Positions 1 through 8,001 of a DNA stretch of 64,000 nt are shown piece by piece (the first letter of the stretch is position 1; every line of letters starts with the position of its first letter). The position numbers were made by a program, and so were the translations under genes. The notes under the pieces are model-generated. The model was not told where the DNA came from and made no database searches. It saw only the letters and a list, made by a program, of their open reading frames with translations. The DNA comes from Actinomyces slackii (GTDB lineage: Bacteria; Actinomycetota; Actinomycetes; Actinomycetales; Actinomycetaceae), in contig NZ_LR134363.1 in NCBI RefSeq assembly GCF_900637295.1, positions 124,001-188,000 on the forward strand, written 5' to 3'.

Positions 1-297
1 GCTGGCGGCCGCCTCCTGGGGGACGTACTGCACGGCGCGCCGGTAGGCCCGCAGGCGCCGGGCGCTGCCGGCTCGCACGGGTGCGCCGTCGAGGCTGATG
101 GTCCCGGTGTCGTGAGGGCCGGGGCGGTCGGCCAGGAGGAGGGCGCGCAGCAGCGTGGTCTTGCCGCAGCCCGATCTGCCCAGCAGGGCGGTGCTCTGGC
201 CGGAGGCGATGTCCAGGTCGAGGCCCGTGATGACGGCGCGTCGGCCGGAGCCGTCGGGGTGGGTGCGGGTCAGGCCGCGGACCTCCAGGCCGCTCAT
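1..297 (-). CDS. ABC transporter ATP-binding protein (peptide/nickel type), 3' part outside window
   Basis: The first 99 codons of an ATPase of the DppF/OppF type; the rest lies left of the window. It starts at an ATG whose ATGA overlaps the stop of the preceding ATPase gene, so the two are translationally coupled. Seen: Walker A GRSGCGKTT at residues 40-48 and the Q-loop VPQ near residue 94. By family knowledge this subunit hydrolyses ATP at the membrane for uptake of oligopeptides, dipeptides or nickel and similar metal chelates. The substrate cannot be told from this fragment. Permease genes are not on the right side, so they must lie to the left or elsewhere. Confidence 0.85.
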   Translation of the reverse strand, partial: MSGLEVRGLTRTHPDGSGRRAVITGLDLDIASGQSTALLGRSGCGKTTLLRALLLADRPGPHDTGTISLDGAPVRAGSARRLRAYRRAVQYVPQEAAAS

Positions 298-1157
298 GCG
301 GCCGCGCCGGGCTGCTCGGCGTGGTGGGACTGGCAGGCGCCGCAGGCGGCCTGGTGCGCGCCAACGGCGGCCAGGGCGCTGCTGAGCGTCTCATCGGCGG
401 CGGCGCGGCGCATGGCCGCTGTGGCGGGGTGAGCGGGACGGGTGAGCAGGCGCTCGGTGGGCCCCTGCTCGATGATCCGGCCGCCGGCCATGACGGCCAT
501 GGACTGGCAGGTGGCGGCTGCGGGCAGGTCATGGGTGATGAGGAGCAGGGCGGGGGCGCTCTCGGCCCGGGTGAGGCTGGCCAGCAGGTCGAGGATCTCG
601 GCGCGGGCGATGACGTCCAGGGCGGTGGTGGGCTCGTCGGCGATGAGCAGGGCCGGGGATCCGGCCAGGGCCAGGGCCAGGCAGGCCCGCTGGCGCTGGC
701 CGCCGGACAGGCGCGCGGGCACGCGGTCCCCCAGGCCCTCCAGGCCGACGCGGGCCAGGAGGGGCTCGGCGTCGCCCCCCTTCCTGCTGCCCTGGTCCGC
801 GGCGCAGGCCATCTCGATCTGCCGGCCCACGGGGATGAGGGGGTGGAGCGCCGGGGTGGGGTCCTGGGGAACCAGGGCGATGCGGGCTCCGCGGGGACGC
901 TGGGCGGCGGGGATCGGGAGCAGGTTGGGGCCGGCCGGCGCGGCGCCGTCGTCCTGGCCGTCGGTGACGGTCAGGCTCCCGCTGACCTGGAGATTGGGCG
1001 GCAGGAGTCCCGCCAGGGCGGCGCAGGTCAAGGACTTGCCGGCGCCCGAGGCACCGACCAGGGCGGTGGAGGTCCCCGGGGTCAGCTCCAGGTCGACGCC
1101 GTCCACCAGGGTGGCGGCGTGAGAGAGCACGCGCAGTCCGTCGAGCAGGATGGTCAC
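294..1157 (-). CDS. ABC transporter ATP-binding protein (DppD/OppD type)
   Basis: A 287-residue ATPase subunit paired with the next gene; two different ATPases in tandem are typical of peptide/nickel importers. Seen: Walker A GASGAGKS at 35-42, Q-loop VPQ near 97, signature LSGGQRQR at 150-157, Walker B LLIADE at 170-175 and the H-loop THD near 210. The start is GTG. The C-terminus carries a short Cys/His cluster (ACGAC, then SHH) instead of the usual Cys-rich oligopeptide-binding tail; this may only be a degenerate version of that tail. An imperfect Fur/Zur-like palindrome lies 20 bp upstream, which could mean metal-responsive control. Substrate unknown. Confidence 0.85.
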   Translation of the reverse strand: MTILLDGLRVLSHAATLVDGVDLELTPGTSTALVGASGAGKSLTCAALAGLLPPNLQVSGSLTVTDGQDDGAAPAGPNLLPIPAAQRPRGARIALVPQDPTPALHPLIPVGRQIEMACAADQGSRKGGDAEPLLARVGLEGLGDRVPARLSGGQRQRACLALALAGSPALLIADEPTTALDVIARAEILDLLASLTRAESAPALLLITHDLPAAATCQSMAVMAGGRIIEQGPTERLLTRPAHPATAAMRRAAADETLSSALAAVGAHQAACGACQSHHAEQPGAAA

Positions 1158-1176
1158 CGGAACACCCTAAAGGCGA

Positions 1177-1193
1177 TTGAGAATCAATTTCAA
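1177..1193 (-). promoter_or_regulatory. Possible Fur/Zur-type operator
   Basis: TTGAGAATCAATTTCAA is an imperfect 17-bp palindrome in an AT-rich patch directly upstream of the ABC ATPase pair. Its inner 15 bases match the classical TGATAATNATTATCA pattern at about 11 positions. Regulation by a Fur-family metal sensor is an inference; no regulator gene is adjacent. Confidence 0.25.
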
Positions 1194-1340
1194 CTCTGCG
1201 GATCCGCGAGCCTCGGATCCGGCGGACTCGCGCGGAAGCGCCACGAGGAGCGCCTCACCAGGGACCAGGGTCCGGTAGAACCGGGTCACGAAGCGTGACA
1301 TGCATCACATCAGACATTCATAGACGATTCTGTGTTTCGC

Positions 1341-1358
1341 CTATCGTTGCAACGATAG
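1341..1358. promoter_or_regulatory. 18-bp perfect palindrome, possible operator
   Basis: CTATCGTTGCAACGATAG is a perfect inverted repeat with no spacer, about 300 bp upstream of the betaine-uptake operon and 180 bp upstream of the divergent ABC genes. The length and symmetry fit a dimeric repressor site, for example of the TetR class. Which of the two promoters it serves is unknown. Confidence 0.4.
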
Positions 1359-1656
1359 ATCATCACAGAAGCATCACCCTCAATCTCGCGTTCGCGCATT
1401 CACAATGCCCCGAGAGGCTGACGATCACCCCGGATGTCGCTAGCCTTGATACGCACCAACGCCAACCGATGGGCGAGATGACGCGGGCCCATTGCCCTGC
1501 ACGTCCCGCCAAGCACAACGCGCTCTCTGCGCGCCTCGATGTACGCAGGTCCGTCTCGCGACCATTTCAGCGTGCAGGCAGTCGCCGCGCAATTTTTTCA
1601 CTGCGGCGCGAGATTATCCCACCTCATTCGCGCCCACCCTACAAGAAGGAGGAAGC

Positions 1657-3015
1657 GTGAGCGCTTTACGCGCAGACCACGTATTCAAGGTGTTCGGACG
1701 CTCAGCGCGACAAGCCGTCGCCGAGCTCCAGAAGGGCAGGAGCCGCGAGGAGGTCTCCCGACTGGGCACCGCCGCCGTCATCGACGCGAGTCTCGAGGTG
1801 CGCAAGGGCGAGACATTCGTCGTCATGGGACTGTCCGGGTCGGGGAAGTCCACGCTCCTGCGAATGCTCAACGGCCTCCTGCCCCTGACCTCAGGGCACG
1901 TGTCGATCGACGGGCAGGACCTGACGACGATGTCCGATAAGGAAGTGCGCGCCATGCGCAGGGAGAAGATCTCCATGGTCTTCCAGCACTTCGCCCTCCT
2001 ACCGCATCGCAGTGTCCTGGAGAACGCGGCATACCCCTTGGAGATACAGGGAGTGGAGAAAACAACCCGCCATGAGAAGGCCGCCAAGGCCCTTGAGCTC
2101 ACCGGCCTGGCAGGATGGGAGAACTCCATGCCCTCCGCGCTCTCGGGCGGAATGCAGCAGCGCGTCGGCCTGGCCAGGGCGCTGACCGCCGACACCGACA
2201 TCCTCCTCATGGATGAGGCATTCTCCGCACTCGACCCCCTCATCAGGCGGGACATGCAGGAGCAGCTCGTCGACCTCCAGGCGACCCTGGGCAAGACCAT
2301 CGTTTTCATCACCCACGACCTCAACGAGGCGATGTACCTGGGGGACCGCATCGCCGTCATGCGCGACGGACGGATCGACCAGATCGGCACGGCCGAGGAG
2401 ATCCTCTCGGCGCCCGCGAACGACTACGTCGCCCGCTTCGTCTCCGACGTCGACCGCTCCCGCGTCCTGACCGCCGACTCCCTGGTGGAGAACCCGCCCG
2501 TCGTCGTGCGACCGGGCGACGGCCCCAAGGTGGCGCTGCGCCAGATCAACGACGCCAAGGTCGAGGGGGCCTACGTCGTGACCTCCGGCAGTCGCGAGCT
2601 GCTCGGCTCGGTGTACGCCGAGGAGCTCGCCGACTCCCTGCAGCACGGGACCGCCCCCCGCACCATCAGCGAGTCCCTTGTCCACCCCGACACCACTGCC
2701 GTGCACCCGACGACCACGCTCAGCGACATGTTCTCCGCCTCCGCTGAGGCGCGCCTGCCCCTGGCCGTGACCGACGAGCAGGACCGCTTCATCGGGATCG
2801 TGCGCCGCGTGGCCATCCTCCAGGCCCTGGCAGGATCGCCCGATGAGGACGGCCCCTCCGAGGCCGATGCCCCGGGCGCCACGGCGCAGGCCGCGGACGG
2901 TGCCGCGGATCCCGCCGAGACGCACCCCGATGACAGCAGCGATCACACCAGCGACCCGGGGCACGGCACCGCCGAGACCTCGACGAGCACCGACCCTCAG
3001 GAGGAGGCACGATGA
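1657..3015 (+). CDS. proV: Glycine betaine/proline ABC transporter ATP-binding protein
   Basis: A 452-residue ProV/OpuAA-type ATPase that powers osmolyte uptake with the following permease and binding protein. Seen: Walker A GLSGSGKST at 58-66, signature LSGGMQQRV at 162-170, Walker B ILLMDE at 182-187, then a C-terminal region from about 265 to 400 with the spacing of paired CBS domains, which in this family sense ionic strength. The last 50 residues are an acidic, Asp/Ser/Thr-rich tail not usual in the family. The GTG start was chosen because AAGGAGG lies 5-6 nt upstream; longer in-frame starts have no ribosome site. The stop overlaps the permease start by 4 nt. Confidence 0.93.
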   Translation: MSALRADHVFKVFGRSARQAVAELQKGRSREEVSRLGTAAVIDASLEVRKGETFVVMGLSGSGKSTLLRMLNGLLPLTSGHVSIDGQDLTTMSDKEVRAMRREKISMVFQHFALLPHRSVLENAAYPLEIQGVEKTTRHEKAAKALELTGLAGWENSMPSALSGGMQQRVGLARALTADTDILLMDEAFSALDPLIRRDMQEQLVDLQATLGKTIVFITHDLNEAMYLGDRIAVMRDGRIDQIGTAEEILSAPANDYVARFVSDVDRSRVLTADSLVENPPVVVRPGDGPKVALRQINDAKVEGAYVVTSGSRELLGSVYAEELADSLQHGTAPRTISESLVHPDTTAVHPTTTLSDMFSASAEARLPLAVTDEQDRFIGIVRRVAILQALAGSPDEDGPSEADAPGATAQAADGAADPAETHPDDSSDHTSDPGHGTAETSTSTDPQEEAR

Positions 3016-3863
3016 GCGGCGAGCTGTGGTACAGGATCCCCCTGGGCCAGTGGGCGGAGTCCGCCGTCGACTGGGTGACCCGCTCCTGGAAGGTGGTCTT
3101 CGACGGCCTGACCCAGGTGCTGGAGTCGTGCTACACGGCGGTCGACACCATTCTGGCGACGCCCCCGTTCTGGCTCATCATCGCCGCGCTGACCGCCCTG
3201 GCCTGGTGGGCGCGCGGATGGCGGGGCGCCCTGAGCTCCGCCGCGGGCTTGCTGGTCATCTACGGCATGGACCAGTGGGACAACGCCATGAACACCCTGG
3301 CGCTGGTCCTGGTCTCCTCGTTCTTCGCCCTCATCATCGGCATCCCGCTGGGCATCTGGGCGGCACAGCGCCGAGCGGTCTCCCACACGGTCCGCCCGGT
3401 CCTGGACTTCCTCCAGACGATGCCGGCCTTCGTCTACCTCATCCCCTTCGTCATCATCTTCCAGGTCGGAATCGTCCCGGCGATCGTGGCCACGGTCATG
3501 TTCGCAGTGGCGCCGGGAGTGCGCTTCACCGAGTTGGGCATCCGTCAGGTGGACAAGGAGGTCGTCGAGGCCGGCCGGGCATTCGGTGCCACCCCCGCCC
3601 GCGTCCTCTACCAGATCCAGCTGCCGCTGGCCCGCCCCACCATCATGGGGGGAGTCAACCAGGTCATCATGCTCTCCCTGTCGATGGTCGTCATCGCCGG
3701 AATGGTCGGGGCCGAGGGACTGGGGGGCGACGTCGTCGCCGCGCTTCAACGGGTCGATGTGGCCCTGGGCACCGAGGCGGGGCTGTCAGTGGTGCTCCTG
3801 GCCATCTACCTCGACCGGGTCACGGCCGCCTTCGGCTCGCGCAGCGCCACCCGAGGGGAGTAG
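3012..3863 (+). CDS. proW: Glycine betaine/proline ABC transporter permease
   Basis: A 283-residue integral membrane permease of the ProW/OpuAB family. It begins with an amphipathic stretch, then has roughly six to seven hydrophobic segments. The binding-protein-dependent permease motif is in the second half, around GMVGAEGLG near residue 235, where the permease contacts the ATPase. It overlaps the ATPase gene by ATGA, so the subunits are probably made in fixed ratio. Together with the lipoprotein downstream it forms a complete osmoprotectant importer. Confidence 0.93.
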   Translation: MSGELWYRIPLGQWAESAVDWVTRSWKVVFDGLTQVLESCYTAVDTILATPPFWLIIAALTALAWWARGWRGALSSAAGLLVIYGMDQWDNAMNTLALVLVSSFFALIIGIPLGIWAAQRRAVSHTVRPVLDFLQTMPAFVYLIPFVIIFQVGIVPAIVATVMFAVAPGVRFTELGIRQVDKEVVEAGRAFGATPARVLYQIQLPLARPTIMGGVNQVIMLSLSMVVIAGMVGAEGLGGDVVAALQRVDVALGTEAGLSVVLLAIYLDRVTAAFGSRSATRGE

Positions 3864-3874
3864 CCGTCGCCTCC

Positions 3875-3904
3875 CTGATCCGACCTGATCCGACCTGATC
3901 CGAC
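3875..3904 (+). repeat. 10-bp tandem repeat, three copies
   Basis: The unit CTGATCCGAC is repeated three times without change just after the permease stop codon and before the binding-protein gene. It separates two genes of one operon and is probably slippage-derived. No function seen. Confidence 0.85.
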
Positions 3905-3985
3905 CCGACCGGCCACGATGAGACGGCACCGGCCGGTCACCAGACACCGACGACCACGATTGACGAACTTGACGAAAGGACCCTC

Positions 3986-4936
3986 ATGACCGCCCTCAGC
4001 CATCCCACCACCCTGTCACGTCGCAGCGCGCTGCTGGCAGGCGCAGGAGTCATGGCCGCCACCGGCCTGGCCGCCTGCTCCGGCAGCTCCTCCAGCAGCA
4101 AGAACCTGAAGATCGCCGTCCCCTCGGGCTGGGACGAGGGCGTCGCCGTGTCCAACCTCTTCTCGGTGGTCCTGTCCGACATGGACTACAAGGTCACCCT
4201 CTCCGAGGCGGACATCGGGGTCACCTTCACCGGCCTGTCCAAGGGCGACTACGACCTCATGCTGGACTCCTGGCTGCCCACGACCCACGCCGCCTACATG
4301 GACAAGTACAAGAGCGACCTCGAGGACCTAGGCACCTGGTATAACGAGGCCAAGCTGGCGCTGGCGGTCAACAACTCGGCGCCGATCACCTCCATCAGCG
4401 AGCTGGCCGGGTCCGCCTCCGAGTTCAACAATGAGATCATCGGCATTGACGCGGGAGCGGGCCTGACCCAGATCACCCAGGACAAGGTCATCCCCGGCTA
4501 CGGCCTGGACTCGATGACCTTCAAGATCTCCTCGACGGCGGCGATGCTCTCCGCGCTCGACGGCGCCATGAAATCCGGGGAGAACATCGTGGTGACCCTG
4601 TGGAGCCCGCACTGGGCCTACACCGCCTACGACATCCGCGACCTGGAGGATCCCGACGGCCTCTACGGCGCGGCCGAGCAGATCCACTCCCTGGGCCGGA
4701 AGGACTTCACCAAGGACTTCCCCGAGGTCGCCGAGATGGTCAAGGGCTTCAGCCTGACCTCCGAGCAGCTCAGTGACCTGGAGAACCTCATGATCAATGA
4801 GAACAAGGGCAAGGACAACGAGAAGTCGGCCCGGACCTGGCTGGAGAAGAACCCGGACGTCAGGGCCGCCATGGAGACGCCCTCTGCCTCCTCCTCGGCG
4901 GAGAGCACAGCCTCAGCCTCTGCCTCAGCAGGCTGA
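3986..4936 (+). CDS. Glycine betaine-binding lipoprotein of the ABC importer
   Basis: A 316-residue extracellular substrate-binding protein (ProX/OpuAC family). The N-terminus carries a twin-arginine-like signal (SRRSALLAG) followed by a lipobox LAAC with the acylated Cys near residue 31. The DSWLPTTHAAY segment near residues 93-103 is typical of OpuAC-type proteins and supplies aromatic residues of the betaine-binding cage. The extreme C-terminus is a Ser/Ala-rich tail of about 25 residues. A GAAAGGA ribosome site precedes the ATG. It lies 122 nt after the permease, separated by a short tandem repeat, and is probably co-transcribed. A copy of the dispersed composite repeat follows directly. 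Confidence 0.92.
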   Translation: MTALSHPTTLSRRSALLAGAGVMAATGLAACSGSSSSSKNLKIAVPSGWDEGVAVSNLFSVVLSDMDYKVTLSEADIGVTFTGLSKGDYDLMLDSWLPTTHAAYMDKYKSDLEDLGTWYNEAKLALAVNNSAPITSISELAGSASEFNNEIIGIDAGAGLTQITQDKVIPGYGLDSMTFKISSTAAMLSALDGAMKSGENIVVTLWSPHWAYTAYDIRDLEDPDGLYGAAEQIHSLGRKDFTKDFPEVAEMVKGFSLTSEQLSDLENLMINENKGKDNEKSARTWLEKNPDVRAAMETPSASSSAESTASASASAG

Positions 4937-4943
4937 GCCGCTG

Positions 4944-5066
4944 GAGGACGAGGGTTCGCGTCGACGACGAGGGTCTGCGTACCGGACGAGGGTTCGCGTC
5001 ATCCGACTGGGGGTAGCACAGGGGTGATTGACGCAAAGTCACGTCGTCGACGCGAAGTCACGTTCA
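4944..5066 (-). repeat. Dispersed composite palindromic repeat, copy A
   Basis: One of five related intergenic elements in this window. The 39-bp core is at 4996-5034, in reverse orientation relative to copies B-D. Its ends GCGTCA and TGACGC pair. On the low-coordinate side are three 19-bp units of the form TNNCGGACGAGGGTYTGCG; on the high side are two units of the same family in the opposite direction. It starts 8 bp after the betaine lipoprotein stop codon and ends just before a 23-bp tandem repeat and the ilvD-tail remnant. It is not coding. The pattern resembles REP/BIME-like elements, but I do not recognise the family. Confidence 0.85.
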
Positions 5067-5070
5067 CGGC

Positions 5071-5136
5071 GCCGCGCGCCCGGCCCGCACTCCGCCGCGC
5101 GCCCGGCCCGCACTCCGCCGCGCGCCCGGCCCGCAG
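5071..5136 (+). repeat. 23-bp tandem repeat, nearly three copies
   Basis: A GC-only unit (GCCGCGCGCCCGGCCCGCACTCC would be the full unit; shown here as GCCGCGCGCC then CGGCCCGCACTCC) repeats at 23-bp intervals, the third copy losing its last bases. It fills the space between composite repeat copy A and the ilvD-tail remnant. Confidence 0.8.
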
Positions 5137-5146
5137 GGCGCGCGGC

Positions 5147-5192
5147 GCCTCACATGCCGGGCCTGCCCAGGTCCAGCACCGCGTCCAGGCCT
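5147..5192 (-). repeat. Remnant of the ilvD 3' end (direct repeat, left copy)
   Basis: These 46 bp match the last codons of ilvD (8002-8047) at 40 of 46 positions, in the same orientation. Read on the minus strand they encode ...DAVLDLGRPGM and a stop, against ...[11 protein letters not shown] and a stop in ilvD. Similarity ends abruptly at the side away from the stop. The block between the two copies contains hipB, hipA, a formylglycine-enzyme-like gene and a small ORF. This is the layout left by integration at, or duplication of, a gene 3' end. No integrase is present. Confidence 0.75.
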
Positions 5193-5236
5193 GCACAGGC
5201 CGACCATTCGACTACCTTATGCTCAACGCCGGACGT

Positions 5237-5254
5237 GACGATGTTATGATCGTC
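5237..5254 (+). promoter_or_regulatory. Probable HipB autoregulatory operator over the -10 box
   Basis: GACGAT and ATCGTC form a 6-bp inverted repeat around a 6-bp spacer that contains a good -10 box, TATGAT (5245-5250), 22 bp before the hipB start codon. HipB antitoxins are known to repress their own operon by binding palindromes over the promoter, so this is the obvious candidate site. Confidence 0.55.
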
Positions 5255-5272
5255 GAGAGCAGGAGGTGAACT

Positions 5273-5527
5273 ATGGCGCAGATGGAGGTGCGCGGCGAGG
5301 TGACGTCGCCGCAGGCCCTGGGGCGCCTGCTGTGCCAGGCCCGCATGTCCACCGGGATGAGCCAGCGCGAGCTCGCCGAGCACCTGGGCATCTCCCAGCG
5401 CTACGTGTGGGAGATGGAGACCGGCAAGCCGTCCCTGTACACCGACCGGCTCTTCGCCTTCATGCGCGCCACCGACATGCGCCTGACCGCCACCCTCACC
5501 ATCGATGACAGGCTCTTCGATGAGTGA
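5273..5527 (+). CDS. hipB: HipB-type antitoxin, XRE-family helix-turn-helix
   Basis: An 84-residue DNA-binding protein. The helix-turn-helix spans about residues 15-65 (LGRLLCQARMSTGMSQRELA, then GISQRYVWEMETGK). In HipBA modules this protein binds and inhibits the kinase HipA and represses the operon. A strong GGAGGT ribosome site lies 6 nt before the ATG. The 3' end overlaps hipA by 8 nt, which supports translational coupling. The gene lies inside the block bracketed by ilvD-tail repeats, consistent with acquisition. Confidence 0.9.
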   Translation: MAQMEVRGEVTSPQALGRLLCQARMSTGMSQRELAEHLGISQRYVWEMETGKPSLYTDRLFAFMRATDMRLTATLTIDDRLFDE

Positions 5528-6770
5528 CCTGCGCGTTGAGCTGGACGGAGCCCTGATCGGCACGCTCCGGGGCGAGTGGCGCACCTTCGACTTCCACCCG
5601 GCGCGCGAGGGCATCGAGCGATTCGGCCTGGAGTCGACGGCGCTGTCCGTGGCCATCCCTCTGACATTGGCGCCCCGTCGTTCGGAGCGGGAGCGGCGCC
5701 AGGCGTGGTTCGCCGGGCTCCTGCCAGAAGGACGCATGCTCAGTCGTCTGGCCGCAGAGGCGGACCTTCCCGTTCACGACACCGTTGGCCTCCTGCGGCG
5801 CTATGGGAGGGACCTCGCCGGCGCACTGCAGATCTGGGACCCCGAGGCCCCCGGCGAGCCTCGCACGCCCCGCCTTGAACCGCTGTCCGTGCACGGCGTG
5901 GCCGACCTGCTGCGCACCGTCCAGGACTCCCCGCTGGGCAATGCCGACGCGCACGGCAGAACATCCTTGGGCGGCGTCCAGGACAAGATCGTCCTGACGC
6001 TCCAGGACGGGAACTGGCACCGGGCCTTGGACGGCTATCCGTCGACCCACCTGCTCAAGCCGCACTCCTCATTGCTGCCCACACTGATCGGGGACGAGGC
6101 CTACGGCTCCTTGATCGCCCAGCACCTGGGGCTGGCCGAGCACCGAACATGGATCGAGTCCTTCGAGGACGTCACCACCCTGGTCATCGAGCGCTACGAC
6201 CGCACGCAGGACACCCCGCCTGGGCGCGTCCACCAGGAGGATCTCAGCCAGGTGCTGGGGGTTGTGGGCGACCAGAAGTATCAGCGCATCGGCGGGCGCG
6301 TCTCCTGCACTCGGGTCGCACAGGCACTGGTGGCGCGCCTGCCTGACGCCGAGGAGTCGCTGAGATGGCTGACTCGCATGGTGACGTTGTCGGTCGCGGT
6401 GGGGAACCTGGACATGCACACCAAGAACCTCTCGATACTCCACCCCCCAGGTAGCCAGCCGCGACTTGCCCCGGCTTACGACGTCGTGCCCATGGCGCAC
6501 CGGGCGGGCGACGGAGAGATGGCGCTGGCCGTGGCCGGCGAGTACCGCCACGCAGCACTCACATGCGAGCACCTGGTCGCAGAGGCGAGATCCTGGGGCC
6601 TGGGCGCCAACGACGCGCAAGGCCTTGTCACCGGGACCGTTGAGGAGATCCGGGACTACGCCCGCGCACACGACGCCCCGCCACCGGCGGACCCCCGCCT
6701 GCCTCACATCATCACCGCATTCTGCGACCGTCTCCTGGCAGGCCAGGAGGTCGGAAGCGTCCAGGACTGA
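5520..6770 (+). CDS. hipA: HipA-type serine/threonine kinase toxin
   Basis: A 416-residue HipA-family kinase; E. coli HipA phosphorylates glutamyl-tRNA synthetase and causes persistence. Seen: an N-terminal couple_hipA-like region (about 1-105), the glycine-rich SLGGVQDK loop near residue 148, the catalytic GNLDMHTKN near 295 (HipA Asp309 region), and the metal-binding AYDVV near 320. All key kinase positions look intact, so it is probably active. I chose the ATG overlapping the hipB stop rather than one 15 nt earlier. Substrate specificity cannot be read from sequence. It is transcribed from the hipB promoter. Confidence 0.9.
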   Translation: MSDLRVELDGALIGTLRGEWRTFDFHPAREGIERFGLESTALSVAIPLTLAPRRSERERRQAWFAGLLPEGRMLSRLAAEADLPVHDTVGLLRRYGRDLAGALQIWDPEAPGEPRTPRLEPLSVHGVADLLRTVQDSPLGNADAHGRTSLGGVQDKIVLTLQDGNWHRALDGYPSTHLLKPHSSLLPTLIGDEAYGSLIAQHLGLAEHRTWIESFEDVTTLVIERYDRTQDTPPGRVHQEDLSQVLGVVGDQKYQRIGGRVSCTRVAQALVARLPDAEESLRWLTRMVTLSVAVGNLDMHTKNLSILHPPGSQPRLAPAYDVVPMAHRAGDGEMALAVAGEYRHAALTCEHLVAEARSWGLGANDAQGLVTGTVEEIRDYARAHDAPPPADPRLPHIITAFCDRLLAGQEVGSVQD

Positions 6771-6853
6771 GCCCGCGACCCAGGACGACCAGCCGCGGGC
6801 GCAGGCTTCGCATGGCCTGCGGACCGCAATGGCGCCGCTGGTAGGGTCGATGG

Positions 6854-7618
6854 GTGACTCTGCTCGAGATGGCGCGAATCCACGGCGGCGAGTTCGTGAT
6901 GCGCGACGCCCGAACATCCTCGACGCGGACCGTGGCGGTGGAGCCCTTCAGCCTTGCGACAACGCCTGTCACAGTGGCCCAGTTCTCCCAGATCCAGATC
7001 GGTCATGCCGCCGGCGACTCGGGCTTTGCCCCACTGTGCGCGGTGTCGTGGATCGACGCGGTCCGCTGGTGCAACACCGCATCCATTGCCCAGGGCCTCG
7101 ACCCCGCCTACCGGCTCGACGGCGCGACCGCGTCCTGGGACGTGGGAGCCGATGGGTACCGGCTTCCCACGGAGGCTGAGTGGGAGTGGGCCTGCCGCGC
7201 GGGGACGACGGGCCCTCGGTACGGCGAGCTCAGGGACATCGCATGGACGGAGCAGGACGGACTCGACGGCCCCGCGCCCGTGGCGACCAAGCGACCCAAC
7301 GCCTTCGGCCTGTACGACATGTTGGGGAACGTGTGGGAGTGGTGCTGGGACTACGCCGATCCGGCGCGGTATGCGGACTACCGGTCCCTTCGTGGCGGTG
7401 GGTGGGCGGACAAGGCGTGGAGCTGCCGCGCTTCCGTGCGACGCGGGAGCATGCCCACGGCCCGGTTGGACGACGTCGGGTTCCGCGTCGCCCGGGGCGC
7501 CGTGGAGCCCTCAGGTGACGACGAGGTCCAGGGGTGGTCCCACCAGCGAGACGTCTCGCGGGCGAGTATCACTGGTCCCATCCCCTTCGGTTGGACACCG
7601 CTTCGCGAGATCACCTAA
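6854..7618 (+). CDS. Formylglycine-generating-enzyme (SUMF1/FGE-sulfatase) domain protein
   Basis: A 254-residue protein with a C-type-lectin-like FGE fold: N-terminal IHGGEFVM, central LPTEAEWEWACRAG near 100-113, NAFGLYDMLGNVWEWCWD near 148-165, and RGGGWAD plus GFRVAR near the end. These are the family hallmarks. The two active-site cysteines of true FGEs are not evident in the usual GSF-x-C context, so sulfatase activation is uncertain; many such proteins serve other roles (diversified binders, hydroxylases). Start GTG, with TAGGGT 6 nt upstream and no ribosome site, suggests a leaderless mRNA and transcription separate from hipBA. There is no sulfatase gene nearby. Confidence 0.8.
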   Translation: MTLLEMARIHGGEFVMRDARTSSTRTVAVEPFSLATTPVTVAQFSQIQIGHAAGDSGFAPLCAVSWIDAVRWCNTASIAQGLDPAYRLDGATASWDVGADGYRLPTEAEWEWACRAGTTGPRYGELRDIAWTEQDGLDGPAPVATKRPNAFGLYDMLGNVWEWCWDYADPARYADYRSLRGGGWADKAWSCRASVRRGSMPTARLDDVGFRVARGAVEPSGDDEVQGWSHQRDVSRASITGPIPFGWTPLREIT

Positions 7619-7727
7619 TCACGTCAGCGCGGCCGCCTACGATGGTGCCGCCTTCTCCGGCTCCTCTTCCCGGAACACCTAAGTGTCCTTGCCGGGGAAG
7701 GAGGGAGCCAGGGAGGAGGTGAGGGCC

Positions 7728-7871
7728 GTGACCCGACCGAAAGGCCGGCACGCCAAAGTCCGCGAGGATAAGGAAACGGCCCGGCAGGTGAGCGACGTTC
7801 TTAATGCAATCGCTCGCCTGATCCGGGCCGTTGGTGTCCTTGTGGATGCCCTCGGTCGATGGTTCACATGA
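7728..7871 (+). CDS. Small hypothetical protein (47 aa)
   Basis: A small ORF preceded by a very strong ribosome site (GGAGGAGGTGAG) 5-6 nt from a GTG start; an in-frame ATG 45 nt further up has none. The first half is highly charged (Arg/Lys/Glu); the last 25 residues form a hydrophobic or amphipathic helix (ARLIRAVGVLVDALGRWF). A hairpin terminator follows within 13 bp. I do not recognise a family. It lies between the FGE-like gene and ilvD, inside the block bracketed by ilvD tails; a small membrane-active or regulatory peptide is possible. Confidence 0.5.
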   Translation: MTRPKGRHAKVREDKETARQVSDVLNAIARLIRAVGVLVDALGRWFT

Positions 7872-7883
7872 CCCATCGGCCTC

Positions 7884-7917
7884 GGGGACCCATCCGGTAG
7901 CAGCCGGGTGGGTCCCC
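7884..7917 (+). terminator. Hairpin terminator after the small ORF
   Basis: A 14-bp stem (one G-U-type mismatch), arms 7884-7897 and 7904-7917 with a 6-nt loop, starting 12 bp after the small ORF stop codon. No long T run follows. It marks the end of the accessory block ahead of convergent ilvD. Confidence 0.7.
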
Positions 7918-8001
7918 GCCATTATGCCCCACACGCGGCTGGAGTGTCCACGTGAGGAGCAGCGGGGCCTGCGCTGCGACAGGCGCGCGCCTCCCCGCCC
8001 C

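Larger units (their letters stand above)
1158..1656. other. Gene-free divergent intergenic region
   Basis: About 500 bp between the leftward ABC ATPases and the rightward betaine operon. I see no convincing gene. It holds the Fur-like palindrome at its left end, an 18-bp perfect palindrome near the middle and several AT-rich patches suitable for promoters. The betaine operon ribosome site (AAGGAGG) is at its right end. Confidence 0.6.

Noticed and set aside
5028-5269. ORFs spanning composite repeat A and the 23-bp tandem repeats
   Set aside because: Sequence is repeat-derived and GC-only in part, with no start signals and no similarity beyond the ilvD tail.
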